Part shown: positions 23,690 through 35,445 of the stretch, one piece after another
How the letters are laid out: each line of letters opens with the position of its first letter
Position numbering within the stretch: the first letter of the stretch is position 1
Origin: Siphlonurus alternatus
Lineage: Eukaryota > Arthropoda > Insecta > Ephemeroptera > Siphlonuridae
Length of the DNA: 64,000 nt
Assembly: GCA_949825025.1 (NCBI GenBank)
Contig: OX463788.1
Location: 18,846,299-18,910,298, forward strand
Reading direction: 5' to 3'
Made by a program: the position numbers and the translations under genes
Notes under the pieces: model-generated
The model's database searches: none
Told to the model about the DNA's origin: nothing
The model's input: the letters and a program-made list of their open reading frames with translations, nothing else

Positions 23690-25275
23690 TAGCAGCCAAA
23701 GGTGGCAAAACCGTGCATTTTGTGATAAAAGCATGAAACTTTCAGGGATGCTTATTGCTTAATTAGGTCATACGAACCTTAAAACCAATTAGTGGCCAAA
23801 GATTTTCGCCCCCCTTTGACCCTTGCCGACATTTCAAAATGGCGGCTCTGGAGAACTAGAAATTATTTTTTTCTGGTCAACCAAAGATCAGGACTGAAAT
23901 TTTTTTCAAACAAAATATGCTTGCAATAATTGTCAGAGTGTCCCTGATTTTTTTCAAAATGCTGTGTTGCCAAATAGAGCACCGGCGTTGCCAAATATGT
24001 AAAAAATCTGCATATTACGGACTGTTCATAGCATATTGCGTAAAAACCATGCAATGTGAGGTGGGAGACTGGGGAGAATCAAGATGGCGCGCCAGAGTGA
24101 GCAACGCCGACGTGACTCTCCGCTCAAATTGTCTGTCCTCTCCTGGTAACTATCCCTATCCTATTCTATATATTAATCGTCTTGATTTCTATACTCCTAT
24201 CCCCAGTCAATTTGATTCATAATCATCATCTCGCCTCACCGCATCCACATAATCCTACTTTGACCCTGCTCTTCGGTCGGCCCACAGGAGTCGACACGTT
24301 GAGAATCTTTCAAATTCCTGCCATTCCTTGCATGTTGTCGCCTGCATCATCAACCTACATTATTGCACCCCACACCACACCGTCAACCCAATGTCCTAAA
24401 ATCCAACCAATTCCTTGTGTGGTTTTGGTTCACCCACGGTAACACGTGGTGGGCATATAGGTACCACTTCCATCATCACCTTGCATCCCACATTCCATAA
24501 TCATCCTATCCATTGTTCGTCCATTATCCTTTACAAGACCCTGCAAAAAACAGTTCAACTATACAATTGATCCAAGTTACTCAGTACGTGGAATTATAGC
24601 CGTTTAGGCTCCTTCCAACAATTGTAAGAAGAAGAAGAGGTGGGAGACTGAAACTTTTAGAGATTATGGTTTTGGTCATAGAGAATATAAAAAAAATTGG
24701 CGCTCCTAAAATTTCAGCCCCCTTTGCCCAGCTGCGGACATTCCAAAATGGCGATTATGGTGACTTTGTAAATATATTATGAACCCACTTATGTTTTGAA
24801 CTAAAATGATTTTCTTTTCCAAAACTGCACTAGGGACGATTTTAATTGTGTCCCTAATTTTTGAAAAAAATGATGCGTTGCCAAATTGCCAAATATTATT
24901 CCATATTATGAGAAATATTGTATCTGGAGAGTGCCCTATTGCATGATTTTATATAGCCATGCATCATTAACTAACATAATTTTTTTACACTATACCATCT
25001 TCTTATCAAGGGCATATACATGGGGGAGGGGGAATCGGCCCCCATAACCCCCCTAAAAATACGGGAAACTTGGTCCTCGCCGCCTCCCCAAGCGCGCGCG
25101 TGAATCCTCGTCTAACATTGCAGAACTGCACAGATTCTCAAATGAAACCAAGCTGTACTCGCTCTTGCTGCTTATACTGTGAATCAACATCACAATTAAA
25201 TTAAACAATTAAATTAAGGCGACTCAAAATTACAGTGTTTTGTTAATTGGCATGCATTGTGGGTCGATCATCAAT
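23690..25275. repeat. Left arm of a 4-kb inverted repeat
   Basis: About 1.0 kb, once the 579 bp added by the retroposon and its duplicated target site are removed, inverted relative to 26638-27640. Matching landmarks are TGGCGGCTCTGGAGAAC / GTTCTCCAGAGCCGCCA, the CGCGCGCG...CTCGTC block, and the inner boundary GGTCGATC / GATCGACC. Each arm also contains a diverged tandem duplication: about 23740-24060 resembles 24650-24910 (CCCCTTTG..., ...ACATTYCAAAATGGCG, GTGTCCCT...TTGCCAAAT). Confidence 0.8.
24071..24636 (+). mobile_element. 566-bp retroposon with (GAA)n tail and 13-bp TSD
   Basis: The target sequence GAGGTGGGAGACT occurs at 24058-24070 and again at 24637-24649, while the inverted sister arm (near 27262-27274) has it once, giving a true empty site. 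The inserted DNA begins GGGGAGAATCAAGATGGCGC and ends AACAATTGTAAGAAGAAGAA. Target duplication of variable length plus a simple-repeat 3' tail marks target-primed retrotransposition, plus orientation. The body is C/T-rich and has no recognisable protein; a non-autonomous LINE derivative is the likeliest identity. Confidence 0.85.
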
Positions 25276-25799
25276 ATAATGGTATATAGAAGGATGGTGC
25301 GTAAAATTTAACCACTACACGTATGACGCTATTATCCAAAATAATTATTTAATATATTATACTCGACCCTCGACCTAATAAATCTCTATAATATATAAAA
25401 TAAGTGACCAAATTGCATGAACGTGGCTTTACCATTTCTTCAGCTTAATTTTATACTACTTATATTAGAATTCTGAATTGTTGATGATCTGATACTGTTC
25501 CGCCTTAATGTAAAGAATTTTGATTGCAATTGAAATTTGAAGTCTGTAAATACCAATTGCGTTTCACTAATTGTATCAGCTTACCTCCGAGCTCCAGAGC
25601 ATGTGCAGTATGTAAGTAAATTGGTAAATAAATCGATCCAAATTTTTAAAATCGAAGCAATCTTTGAGGAATTTTTCAGAAAGGCGACTTTTCATCAGGG
25701 CTTGCATGGAAACAATATCTTGATGCCATAATAATATATTATTTAAAGAAATGACATACTAATATACTGTTATTTTTTTTGACAAGTATGTTATTATGA

Positions 25800-25800
<1 letters not shown>
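25276..25800. other. AT-rich spacer, nothing recognised
   Basis: Between the inverted arms. A 64-aa frame at 25537-25731 shows no domain. Confidence 0.45.
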
Positions 25801-26036
<236 letters not shown>

Positions 26037-26637
26037 AGATACAAGTATGGAAGTATGTATAATTTTATTGTTTATATTTGTTATATGAATTAAATTAATT
26101 AAATTCTTTTAACAGATTTATATATGATATATGTTCGAATATTAAAGCAAGTATGAATGTATTAAAAGCTTGACAACATCTCTAATTATAATGCAAATTT
26201 TAAAGTTATTGACAAAATAAAAATATATAAATTGTGCTAATTGATCCAAAGTTCAAATCCAGTAGTTATGCCTTTAAGTACAAATTAATTTATGAAAAAT
26301 AATTAAACGTTACAATTTTAATAATGTAATATTGTAATAATATATTTCATAAAAATATGGTTTATGCGTTTTATTCAGTTTTTTATACTATATATTATTC
26401 TTTGCAGACATTCAAACGTTTGTTTCATATTATAAAATCAGAGAGGTATCAGATAATATTCTTAAAATATTTTTTCTCAAATATTTGCTTACTTTATAAG
26501 TTTATACCTCAAGTTGGTTGATAATCGGAATTATCACTATATAATAGTTTCAATATTATAGTTTCAATGTACAATGAATAATTCTAAAATATGAAAGACA
26601 TCAGCTGCAGGCAGCAGAGTTGCGTTAATGTAATTTT
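26037..26637. other. AT-rich spacer, nothing recognised
   Basis: Remaining spacer of the 4-kb inverted repeat. No ORF or element was recognised. Confidence 0.5.
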
Positions 26638-27640
26638 GATCGACCCACAATGCATGCCAATTAACAAAACACTGTAATTTTGAGTCGCCTTAATTTAATT
26701 GTTTAATTTAATTGTAATGTTTATTCACAGTAAGAGCGAGTACAGCTTGGTTTCATTTGAGAATCTGTGCAGTTCTGCAATGTTAGACGAGGATACACGC
26801 GCGCGCTTGGGGAGGCGGCGAGGACCAAGTTTCCCGTATATTTAGGGGGGTTATGGGGGCCGATTCTCCCTCCCCCACCCCCATGTATATGCCCTTGATA
26901 AGAAGATACATGGTATAGAGTAAAAAAATTATGTTAGTTAATGATGCATGGCTATATAAAATCATGCAATAGGGCACTCTCCAGATACAATATTTCTCAT
27001 AATATGGAATAATATTTGGCAATTTGGCAACGCATCATTTTTTTCAAAAATTAGGGAAACAATTAAAATCGTCCCTAGTGCAGTTTTGGAAAAGAAAATC
27101 ATTTTAGTTCAAAACATAAATGGGTTCATAATATATTTACAAAGTCACCATTATCGCCATTTTGGAATGTCCGCAGCTGGGCAAAGGGGGCTGAAATTTT
27201 GGGGGCGCCAATTTTTTTTATGGTCTCTATGACCAAAACCATCATCCCTAAAAGTTTCAGTCTCCCACCTCACATTGTATGGCTTTTACGCAATATGCTA
27301 TGAACAGTCCGTAATATGCAGATTTTTTACATATTTGGCAACGCCGGTGCTCTATTTGGCAACACAGCATTTTGGAAAAAATCAGGGACACTCTGACAGT
27401 TATTTCAAGCATCTTTTGTTTGAAAAAAATTTCAGTCCTGATCTTTGGTTGACCAGAAAAAAATAATTTCTGGTTCTCCAGAGCCGCCATTTTGAAATGT
27501 CGGCAGGGGTCAAAGGGGGGCGAAAATCTTTTGCCGCTAATTGGTTTTAAGGTTCGTATGACCTAATTAAGCATCCCTGAAAGTGTCATGCTTTTATCAC
27601 AAAATGCACGGTTTTCTGCTAAGAAACCGTACTAAAAAGG
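26638..27640. repeat. Right arm of a 4-kb inverted repeat
   Basis: Reverse complement of the left arm at 23690-25275 without the 566-bp retroposon. Open frames at 26783-27022 and 27257-27490 mirror those in the left arm and are not protein-like. The two arms look roughly 90-95% identical by eye. Confidence 0.8.
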
Positions 27641-28129
27641 GCATTGTTAATTAAAGAGGAATTTAAGGCATACACCGTTAGGTACATCCATATGTACAAT
27701 AAAAACAATACTAATACGTGTTAATTATTAGGGGCAGCCTGGTTGTGTCACGCAAAAATTAAACCTCACTCAGGCGACTGAACAAACGAGCGTGCTAAAA
27801 TTTCTGGTTACACTTTATCATGGTACAAGAAAAAGCAAGAGGTCAATCCACCCCTCACCCCTCGCTTGAACTTTGCGACTTTACATATACAGGGTGTTTA
27901 CTTTGATTTGAACGTTTTAAAGTGATAATTAAGGAATGAAGTTCGATGGTAATATAGACATGTCATACATCAAATTAAAGCTTACATTTTAACATTTTCA
28001 AAGCTGGCATCATAAATTACATGTGCAGACTTGTCTGTTTTTGAGACGAAAAAGAAACAAAAATGAGCTGTTTTTTTGTTCAAATATCGGTGGTAACATG
28101 AAATTAAATGGTATTTTAATGTGACTGAT

Positions 28130-28385
28130 CGCAACGTGGAAACTTGTCAGGATGAACGCCACATGCATCTTCAAATTTTGTCAATGAACCAGAAACAGAA
28201 ATGGAATGGTTCAAATTCGTAGAGAAACCACGTTGTGGTAAAAAACGTTACCCCTGGATGGGAGAAGTGCAATTTTTGTTTAAATGGTCACCCATCCAAC
28301 CACAAAACAGTCTTGTGTTGCTTTACTTTGGTGATCTAAGGAAAATTGACCAAACGCATTACATATCACTCCCCCACCAACCTTG
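28130..28385 (-). mobile_element. 5S rRNA-derived SINE, diverged, inside the TA-flanked element
   Basis: Minus orientation: head near 28385-28300 (GGTGATCTAAGGAAAATTGACC, inverted 5S-like) and body with CGTTACCCCTGGATGGGAG and TTTTGTCAATGAACCAGAA. Both ends are worn, and the 3' tail of subfamily 1 is missing. Confidence 0.75.
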
Positions 28386-28406
28386 CAATCCAGTGAAGGA
28401 TTCAAC

Positions 28407-28439
28407 CATAGCCCTCTGGTGGACCACCAGAGGGCTATG
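28407..28439. repeat. Perfect 33-nt palindrome
   Basis: CATAGCCCTCTGGTGG, one A, then CCACCAGAGGGCTATG: a 16-bp perfect inverted repeat with a single-base centre. It lies between the SINE and the right TIR of the host element. Confidence 0.95.
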
Positions 28440-28671
28440 ATTCAACAGTTAATTTCATGTTACCACCGATATTTGAACAAAAAAACGGCTAATTTTTGTT
28501 TCTTTTTCGTCTCAAAAACAGACAAGTCTGTACATGCTATTTATGATGCAAGTTTTGAAAATGTTAAAATGTAAGCTTTAATTTGATGTATGACATGTCT
28601 ATATTACCATCGAACTTCATTCCTTAATTATCACTTTAAAACGTTCAAATCAAAGTAAACACCCTGTATAA

Positions 28672-28771
<100 letters not shown>

Positions 28772-30269
28772 GACAGTTCACTTCAATTTTTTTTTTTTAA
28801 TTCAATAAATATTCTGACATTGATGTTAACCCCAACCTCCCTCTGAAATTATTTTCTGGGTCTGCGCCTGGAAAGTTTGAAATAAAACTCGCAAATAAAA
28901 GATAATTGATTCCATATCTAACAGAGTGTTTGTGTTAATTCCCTAGCTCTCTATCCATATATTACATGGTAAAAAGGATTCATGCAGCACATATGTGCAA
29001 TGCTTGGAACGTACGTCCGCACCGTCTGAGTGCAACGTGCTTTTTTCTGTATGGCTACATTACATAATTGAGGCTGTCTTTTAGGCTACATGCATTTTTT
29101 GGGGTAGAAAGGTATAGGTATTTTTTGGGGATAGGGGGAGAGGGACGATGAACTTAATTAACCCCTTTACCATTAACCTGCGCCGGGCATGTGTGGACAC
29201 GTTGAACGTTTTCACGCAGCTCTAATATAGATGCGTGGTGAATTTGGAACAATTTGGTATTACTATAATTAATAGACTGGTACCCTTCTTACCCCTCCCA
29301 ACATTATAAATTTGCATCTTTATGTCTCCTGCATGGAGCTTTAGCAAAAATCAGTGGAGTAAAGTTCATGCTGTACTCCCGAGGTTATACCGGTGTACAA
29401 TAAATTTATTCAAGAGTGAAGCATTTTATAAAATGAAAATGAATTTTAGAATTAAATACCATTACACATAATAATATATTACATGAAACATTTGAAAAGC
29501 AATTAGAATTTATTTAGGTCTCGATATTTTAAGATTACATTGCAGGAAATGGTGTATACTTGTAAATCAAGCCTATATATATTTAAATCAAGATTTGAAT
29601 TTAAATATCCAATCTGAATCAAGTTCTATCGCTTTAATTGTAAATGCTTCCTGCACATTGATTGTATTGTATTAGATATAAATTAATGTGATCAAATAAA
29701 GAGGTGTCCATCGATCATTAATATATACATAGCACTATTTTTTCAATTTAATAATTTACTGCTGAATTTGCAGTAATGTATCAGACAAATCTTTAGGCAG
29801 AAAAAGTTTATTGTATTAGGTGTATCAGAGATACGCCGCGAGTGAAAAATCTTTATTTTCGTCTGTTGTCGTACCAACTATCACATAATATATAATTTGT
29901 TTTGGCTGCACAGCCCGGGCGCAAGGAGCGCCGGCCGCGCTGTTTTGTGGGTTACATAATTACGAGTGAGGAATTTGTTTGGCCCAAGGGCCCCGTAGTC
30001 ACGCTGGAACGGTATAAGTGTGACCCGATGATTTTTTTTTTTTTTTTCAAGCGCTGGAATCTTAACAGACTCCAGCCTCCTTTCAATCTCTCTGCTATAC
30101 CTTGCTGGACCGTATTTATAATTATACCCCTCAGCACGCGGCATAAAAATATTTACCAATCATACTCATTAGATGGCAGCACATTATGAATTGAAAAACA
30201 ACAAGCTTAAATTAGTTTTAATTAATCCCCCAGGCCTCCCCTTCTATAAGCATAAAACTTTCGATCTTT

Positions 30270-30270
<1 letters not shown>
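28772..30270. other. Mostly AT-rich, with a GC-rich patch at 29905-30010
   Basis: A TTTTCTGGGTCTGCGCCTGG motif at about 28853 resembles the right terminus of the hAT-type MITE at 37318-37503. The patch at 29905-30010 (CAGCCCGGGCGCAAGGAGCG) carries frames of about 90 aa on each strand with no recognised domain. Otherwise nothing was recognised. Confidence 0.4.

Positions 30271-30271
<1 letters not shown>

Positions 30272-30307
<36 letters not shown>
30272..30307. repeat. (AT)n microsatellite
   Basis: About 36 bp of alternating AT. Confidence 0.9.
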
Positions 30308-30310
<3 letters not shown>

Positions 30311-30700
30311 GATGTGCGCATTTTAAGTATCATATATATATTTACAGGTAAAATCGTAAAATATCGCCTACATAAAGAAATTTCAAGTAAAAAAAAAAAA
30401 TTTAGCAGATTGATCGATCGATCGAGACATTGAGACATTCGAGACCAATAAATATCAATTCTAGGTGGCCATGCAGCACTTCGATTAATTCAGACGATCA
30501 CGTACTGCACGTAAATGCAATACATATTTATATTTTTCAATAACAAAACGAATATATCATACAGACTGAGGCAGAAATGGTGTTCCGATCCGATCCCATG
30601 CTAAAATTTGGGCAGGCTAGCTTTGAGCTAAAAATTAAAGCCAACCTGGGTTCTAAGTTTTTTTGACTTTTAATTGTGTTAAACAAATTTTAAAATTAAT

Positions 30701-30833
30701 AGGTCTGTTCGTAAATACACAATCAGAAAGAATTGATTATTTGTGATGATGAACCTTTTATGTTTCATGTACAGAATTTAAGGTTCATCAAAAATAATCA
30801 ATTCTTTCTGATTGTGTATTTAAGAACAGACCT
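30701..30833. mobile_element. Palindromic MITE nested in the larger palindrome
   Basis: AGGTCTGTTCGTAAATACAC faces GTGTATTTAAGAACAGACCT, and CAGAAAGAATTGATTATTTG faces its inverse. The mirrored copy lies near 31743-31876. Confidence 0.8.
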
Positions 30834-31210
30834 AATTGTGTATTTGAGAACAGAACTAATATTTCATACCTTTTTAGGGGTGGATCCGATTCACGATTTG
30901 CATTTCTTCCTTATGGGATTTCCATGTTAAATTAAGTTGATAGAAAAATTTTGGCCGATTTGCACCAAAATTAGTTTTTAAGGGTTTCAGAGCACGCTGA
31001 ATTTAATGGTGTAATTTAAAAAGTGGTAAAAATAACTACTGATGAGATAATGACCCTTACTATGTGAAGAAATGGTGCTATCAAAATTTTTGATAGCACC
31101 ATAAACATAAGCTTTTTTTTTTACCCCAGAAACGACCTTTGAATTTTTTTAATCGGAGCAAGTTGACAATTTAATTTTTAAGGGTTGGAATTTTCACCCC
31201 TAAATATAAT

Positions 31211-31364
31211 GGGTGCGATTCACGAAGAAGTTAGCCAGGTTTCTAACCACGTTTAGCTTAACCACGTTTAACTAAGGTTATTTAACATGTAAAACAGGTA
31301 TAGTTAAACGTGGTTAAGCTAAACGTGGTTAGAAACTTGGTTAACTTCTTCGTGAATCGCACCC
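31211..31364. mobile_element. Palindromic MITE 'GGGTGCGATTCACG', central copy
   Basis: 154 bp: GGGTGCGATTCACGAAGAAG...CTTCTTCGTGAATCGCACCC, with inner CTAACCACGTTTAGC / GCTAAACGTGGTTAG. It occupies the exact centre of the 1.23-kb palindrome. Full relative at 32836-32975, half copy at 31906-31996. Confidence 0.85.
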
Positions 31365-31905
31365 ATTATATTTAGGGGTGAAAATTCCAACCCTTAAAAA
31401 TTAAATTGTCAACTTGCTCCGATTAAAAAAATTCAAAGGTCGTTTCTGGGGTAAAAAAAAAAAAGCTTATGTTTATGGTGCTATCAAAAATTTTGATAGC
31501 ACCATTTCTTCACATAGTAAGGGTCATTATCTCATCAGTAGTTATTTTTACCACTTTTTACATTACACCATTAAATTCAGCGTGCTCTGAAACCCTTAAA
31601 AACTAATTTTGGTGCAAATCGGCCAAAATTTTTCTATCAACTTAATTTAACATGGAAATCCCATAAGGAAGAAATACAAATCGTGAATCGGATCCACCCC
31701 TAAAAAGGTATGAAATATTAGGTCTGTTCTCAAATACACAATTAGGTCTGTTCTTAACTACACAATCAGAAAGAATTGATTATTTTTGATGAACCTTAAA
31801 TTCTGTACATGAAACATAAAAGGTTCATCATCACAAATAATCAATTCTTTCTGATTGTGTATTTACGAACAGACCTATTAATTTTAAAAATTGTTTAACA
31901 CAATT

Positions 31906-31996
31906 AAGGTTATTTAACATGTAAAACAGGTATAGTTAAACGTGGTTAAGCTAAACGTGGTTAGAAACCTGGCTAACTTCTTCGTGAATCGCACCC
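31906..31996. mobile_element. Half copy of the 'GGGTGCGATTCACG' MITE
   Basis: Repeats the right half of the central MITE (AAGGTTATTTAACATG through GTGAATCGCACCC) immediately outside the right edge of the 1.23-kb palindrome, in direct orientation with the central copy's right half. Confidence 0.85.
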
Positions 31997-32758
31997 ATGT
32001 TAGCAAAAAAAAAAAATAATTAAATAAATAAAACACAAAAAGCATGCTTTTTATTACTAAAAAAATGGTCTTCTTCCTAAAGTGCCGCTAAAGACCGAGC
32101 TGGCTGAAGAGGTTTTGGGTATACTCACCTTTCTCTACTCCTTCCCTAAAGCATGCTATAATTTTTTATCTTAATCCTATCTTCTATATCACCTAAATAC
32201 TTTTATATTTATATATGCACAAAATAAAAAATCACAACAAACCATGTAATTTTACGGGCAATGACTGCTTGGTCCACAGAGACCCGAGGTCAATATATCA
32301 ATAAATTCAATTCCTGAATTTGACTTATTTTTGCAGGGATTACTATCATGTCATTTTAAATTTCATCTATTTTTTTTCTGTACCCAACATATATGTTTTA
32401 GATTGACAACCTTTCTTGCAGTTGCAAAACACAAAACCTTGCTTTGAATTGCTAATGCTGCTGCTGATCTGAGAGACTCTTTTCTTTGTCACACATGTGT
32501 GGTACGTTGTCTGAACTTAGAAATTGTTCATCTGCAACCTGGAATTCATTGCTAAGTATAATTGTAATCATACCCTTTAATTATAAGAAAATTAAAATAA
32601 TAAAAAAATTAAAAGTGTCTCTCAGTGTGACAAAATCGTATTTTTTCAATATGACTTGAATAATACAGAAAGAAATGTTTAAAAAAAAAATACTATACTA
32701 TACACGCTATTAGTGTTAAATTTGTATTTTTATTTTTTTTTTCAATTAATTAAAAAAA

Positions 32759-32759
<1 letters not shown>
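31997..32759. other. AT-rich sequence, nothing recognised
   Basis: No ORF, palindrome or repeat family was recognised. Confidence 0.5.

Positions 32760-32835
<76 letters not shown>
32760..32835. repeat. (AT)n microsatellite
   Basis: About 75 bp of alternating AT that runs directly into the MITE at 32836. Confidence 0.95.
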
Positions 32836-32837
<2 letters not shown>

Positions 32838-32975
32838 GCGCGATTCACGAAGTAGATAGCTAAGTTTCTAACCACGTTTAACTAGGTGGTTTAACACGTA
32901 AAGCAGGTATAGTTAAACGTGGTTAAGCTAAACGTGGTTATAGAAACCTGGGTAACTTCTTCGTGAATCGCACCC
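32836..32975. mobile_element. Palindromic MITE 'GGGCGCGATTCACG'
   Basis: 140 bp: GGGCGCGATTCACGAAGTAG...CTTCTTCGTGAATCGCACCC, with the inner AACGTGGTTA arms. Close relative of 31211-31364. Confidence 0.85.
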
Positions 32976-33077
32976 ATTATAATTAAAATATTATTAAATT
33001 TACATAGTTTTTTATTGTTTTATTATTTATTGCTATGATACGGCACAATTTCCAATTATTATTTTTCACTTTGCTTT

Positions 33078-33355
33078 GAGCACTTCTAGAAATGATCAAA
33101 ACAGTGAGCAAAGCCCGAAATAAAACTTCTCGTCGGGGTTTGCATTTTTCGAGTTGGGCACTTCTAGAAATTATCAAATTTAAATGAGCAAACCCCGAAA
33201 TTAACTTCTCGTCGGGGTTTGCTTTTTCCGATTTGAGCACTTCTAGAAATGAGCAAATTTAAATGAGCAAAGCCCAAAATGTTTGTTAATTTCGGGCTTT
33301 GCTCAAATCGCTAGGGGCACACCTAGATGTGCGCATTTTTTTCGGGCTTTGGTGC
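33078..33355. repeat. Tandem repeat, about 78-bp unit, three copies plus a partial
   Basis: Units start at about 33078, 33156 and 33235 with GGCACTTCTAGAAAT or GAGCACTTCTAGAAAT. Each contains an inner inverted pair, GCAAACCCCGAAA / CGGGGTTTGC. The last unit changes to TTCGGGCTTTGCTC and fades out by about 33355. The 85-aa minus-strand frame through it is the translated repeat. Confidence 0.85.
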
Positions 33356-33789
33356 CAACATATACATATAAGTATAAGTTAAAAATATATAAACACACAT
33401 AAATGCAGCAAACCAGACAGGATAAGAGTATATAACATATATATTTAACGTTAATTCCAATGTGCTTTTTCCGTAATATATTATAACATATATGCAGGCT
33501 GTCCCGAGATGTACATCATTATATATTTATACTCAATTATTAGAGCTATCAGTTATTAAAGTAGAGTGATCATCTTATTTAAAGTTGAGTTAGCATTCAC
33601 CAAAAATACTAGACGTGTTCCTCTATATCACCTCATGAAAACTAAAAAAATCCCATCGTGCGTAGTTATATATACTTCAGAAAAAAAAAATCCCGAAAAA
33701 GTCCGATATATATAGAGCGCTGCATGTAACATTGAGAATATTTGAGATTATGAGAAAAATACCCCCGATTTACTCGAAAGGTACTAATT

Positions 33790-34005
33790 AATTAAAACAT
33801 ATTTTTGTGTTCTATGCCACAAGCTTTAACCGATGTGAGGTTTTGGTAATTTTTATTCATCCCTTCGTTTTTCCAAAAACCTAGCATGAATTTCCTTAAT
33901 TAATTACCTAAATTAACATGGGTTTTACTCAAAAACGAAGGGAAAAAAAATATCAAAAACTCACATCGGTTAAAGTTTGGGGCATATATAGAGACAAAAT
34001 TCAAA
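33790..34005. mobile_element. Foldback element, about 215 bp
   Basis: CACAAGCTTTAACCGATGTGAG faces CTCACATCGGTTAAAGTTTG, and CATCCCTTCGTTTTT faces AAAAACGAAGGGA. Shares the GTTCTATG..C.AAGCTTTAACC phrase with the foldback at 7901-8539. Confidence 0.65.
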
Positions 34006-34789
34006 GCAATTAACATAAAATTTTTACAAGTTTCAATGCAACAAAGATGTGACTGCACGGTCGAAATACTAGACATGCAGTCTAATTGATCTAATTCAAA
34101 AAAAGTTCGGAGGTTATAAACAAACTAAAAGAGACCATTTTTATCTGAACACAGTGCCATGTACGGTTGTATAAACAATAAAAGCTTCCAGATTATAATA
34201 AAATACATAAAAAAAATTGACAATATCTGTTTTTAAGAAGTAATTGTTTGCCTACCTTATTAAAAAAATGTAATATTTTCATAATTAAGGCTCATGCATA
34301 CATTGCAACAAGAAAAATGCCATTAATAATTGTAAATTTATATATTATAGTTTTAATAATTGGAATATATCATTTTAGAGTTATTTGTGATGAATTGAAT
34401 GTATGTCTATATATGTTTGTATTACTAATTTGTATTGTTTGTTTTTACAGCTAAATCAAAATTGTTAAGGATGAATCTCAGTAGGTTGATATCTCGCAAT
34501 CGTACCGCCTGAATGCAACAAGACTTGCAGGGAACTTAGAACTCACCATCAATAGGTGGCATAAAAATTTTGAAGCGAATCTGTCTTATCAGTTTTGTGA
34601 AAACTGAGGTAGAAGTTTAACATTGGCCTTATGGACGGAAACCGGAAATGGAGCGGTTGTAAGAAAACTGCAAGACTGAATTTGCCTAAACCATAAGCGA
34701 TTAAGTTTTAGAACATTCTCGATTTTTTAAAATTTATTTCATTCGATTCGTTTGCAGGGAAATATTCTTTGATTCCGAAGTAACTGAGA
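34006..34789. other. AT-rich sequence, nothing recognised
   Basis: No gene or repeat was recognised, apart from weak similarity of 34545-34650 to 1200-1300. Confidence 0.4.
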
Positions 34790-34908
34790 TTAATCGTTAA
34801 ATGTTTAGTATATAAAATGTAGTCACAATGTATCAACTGATATTTAATGCGGGAATAAATCAAATAAATAAATAATTGTAATTTTGTAGGCTATAGCAAT
34901 ATATTTAA

Positions 34909-34964
<56 letters not shown>

Positions 34965-35445
34965 TTGAATATATAGGTTTTATATTGTTGATAAGCATAT
35001 TTTTTTTTAATTTTATCATATATATATATATAACATATTATTTAAAATCATTACAATAGGTAATATATAATTATATATAATAGTTGTTTATATATTGAGT
35101 ATCGTCAGTACAAAATAAAATTTAGTACCACGATTAACTCAATGCTTCAATGACTATATATCCATTATAAGCAATCAAAAATTGTTTGTAATCATGCGAT
35201 TTATGCTAGCTGTATTAATGTGCAAAAACAGTTAATTGCTAAATTATTAACTAATAGTTTAAACTAAAATTAGTTTTATGTTTTATTTATCAAAAGAAAA
35301 GTTCACCACATCTGACAAGGTATATGTCACAGTGTGATCTTTATTTTCAGCTGTTAAAAGAATATTTATTTATTTATATTATTTATTCACATTAAATATC
35401 AGTTGATACATTGTGACTACATACTAAACATTAATTAAATTTGAA
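34790..35445. repeat. Inverted repeat pair around an (AT)n tract
   Basis: AATGTTTAGTATATAAAATG...TGTAGTCACAATGTATCAAC at 34800-34845 is inverted at 35390-35440 (GTTGATACATTGTGACTAC, ATACTAAACATT). The spacer of about 520 bp holds an (AT)n tract at 34911-34962. Probably a decayed foldback element. Confidence 0.65.

Larger units (their letters stand above)
27890..28666. mobile_element. TA-flanked foldback element with 220-bp TIRs
   Basis: TA|CAGGGTGTTTACTTTGATTT at the left and AAATCAAAGTAAACACCCTG|TA at the right. The inverted repeats run 27890-28107 and 28448-28666. The TA target and CAGGGTG terminus fit the Tc1/mariner (IS630) superfamily. No transposase is present, so it is non-autonomous. 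A 5S-SINE lies inside. Confidence 0.85.
30672..31905. mobile_element. 1.23-kb nested palindrome
   Basis: AATTGTGTTAAACAA at the left end is opposed by TTGTTTAACACAATT at the right. Intervening sequence matches its inverse almost base for base over arms of about 530-600 bp (for example GGATCCGATTCACGATTTG / CAAATCGTGAATCGGATCC). A few substitutions separate the arms, such as AACAGAAC against AACAGACC. Smaller palindromes sit inside: 30701-30833 with its inverse near 31743-31876, and the central MITE at 31211-31364. Confidence 0.9.

Noticed and set aside
31040..31085. CTGATGAG...GAAA pattern resembling a hammerhead ribozyme core
   Set aside because: No stem II pairing between the two conserved boxes; it occurs by chance within the palindrome.
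30672..31905. Giant palindrome as a centromere, telomere or replication-origin feature
   Set aside because: Nested MITE structure explains it; no telomere repeats, satellite arrays or origin motifs are near.
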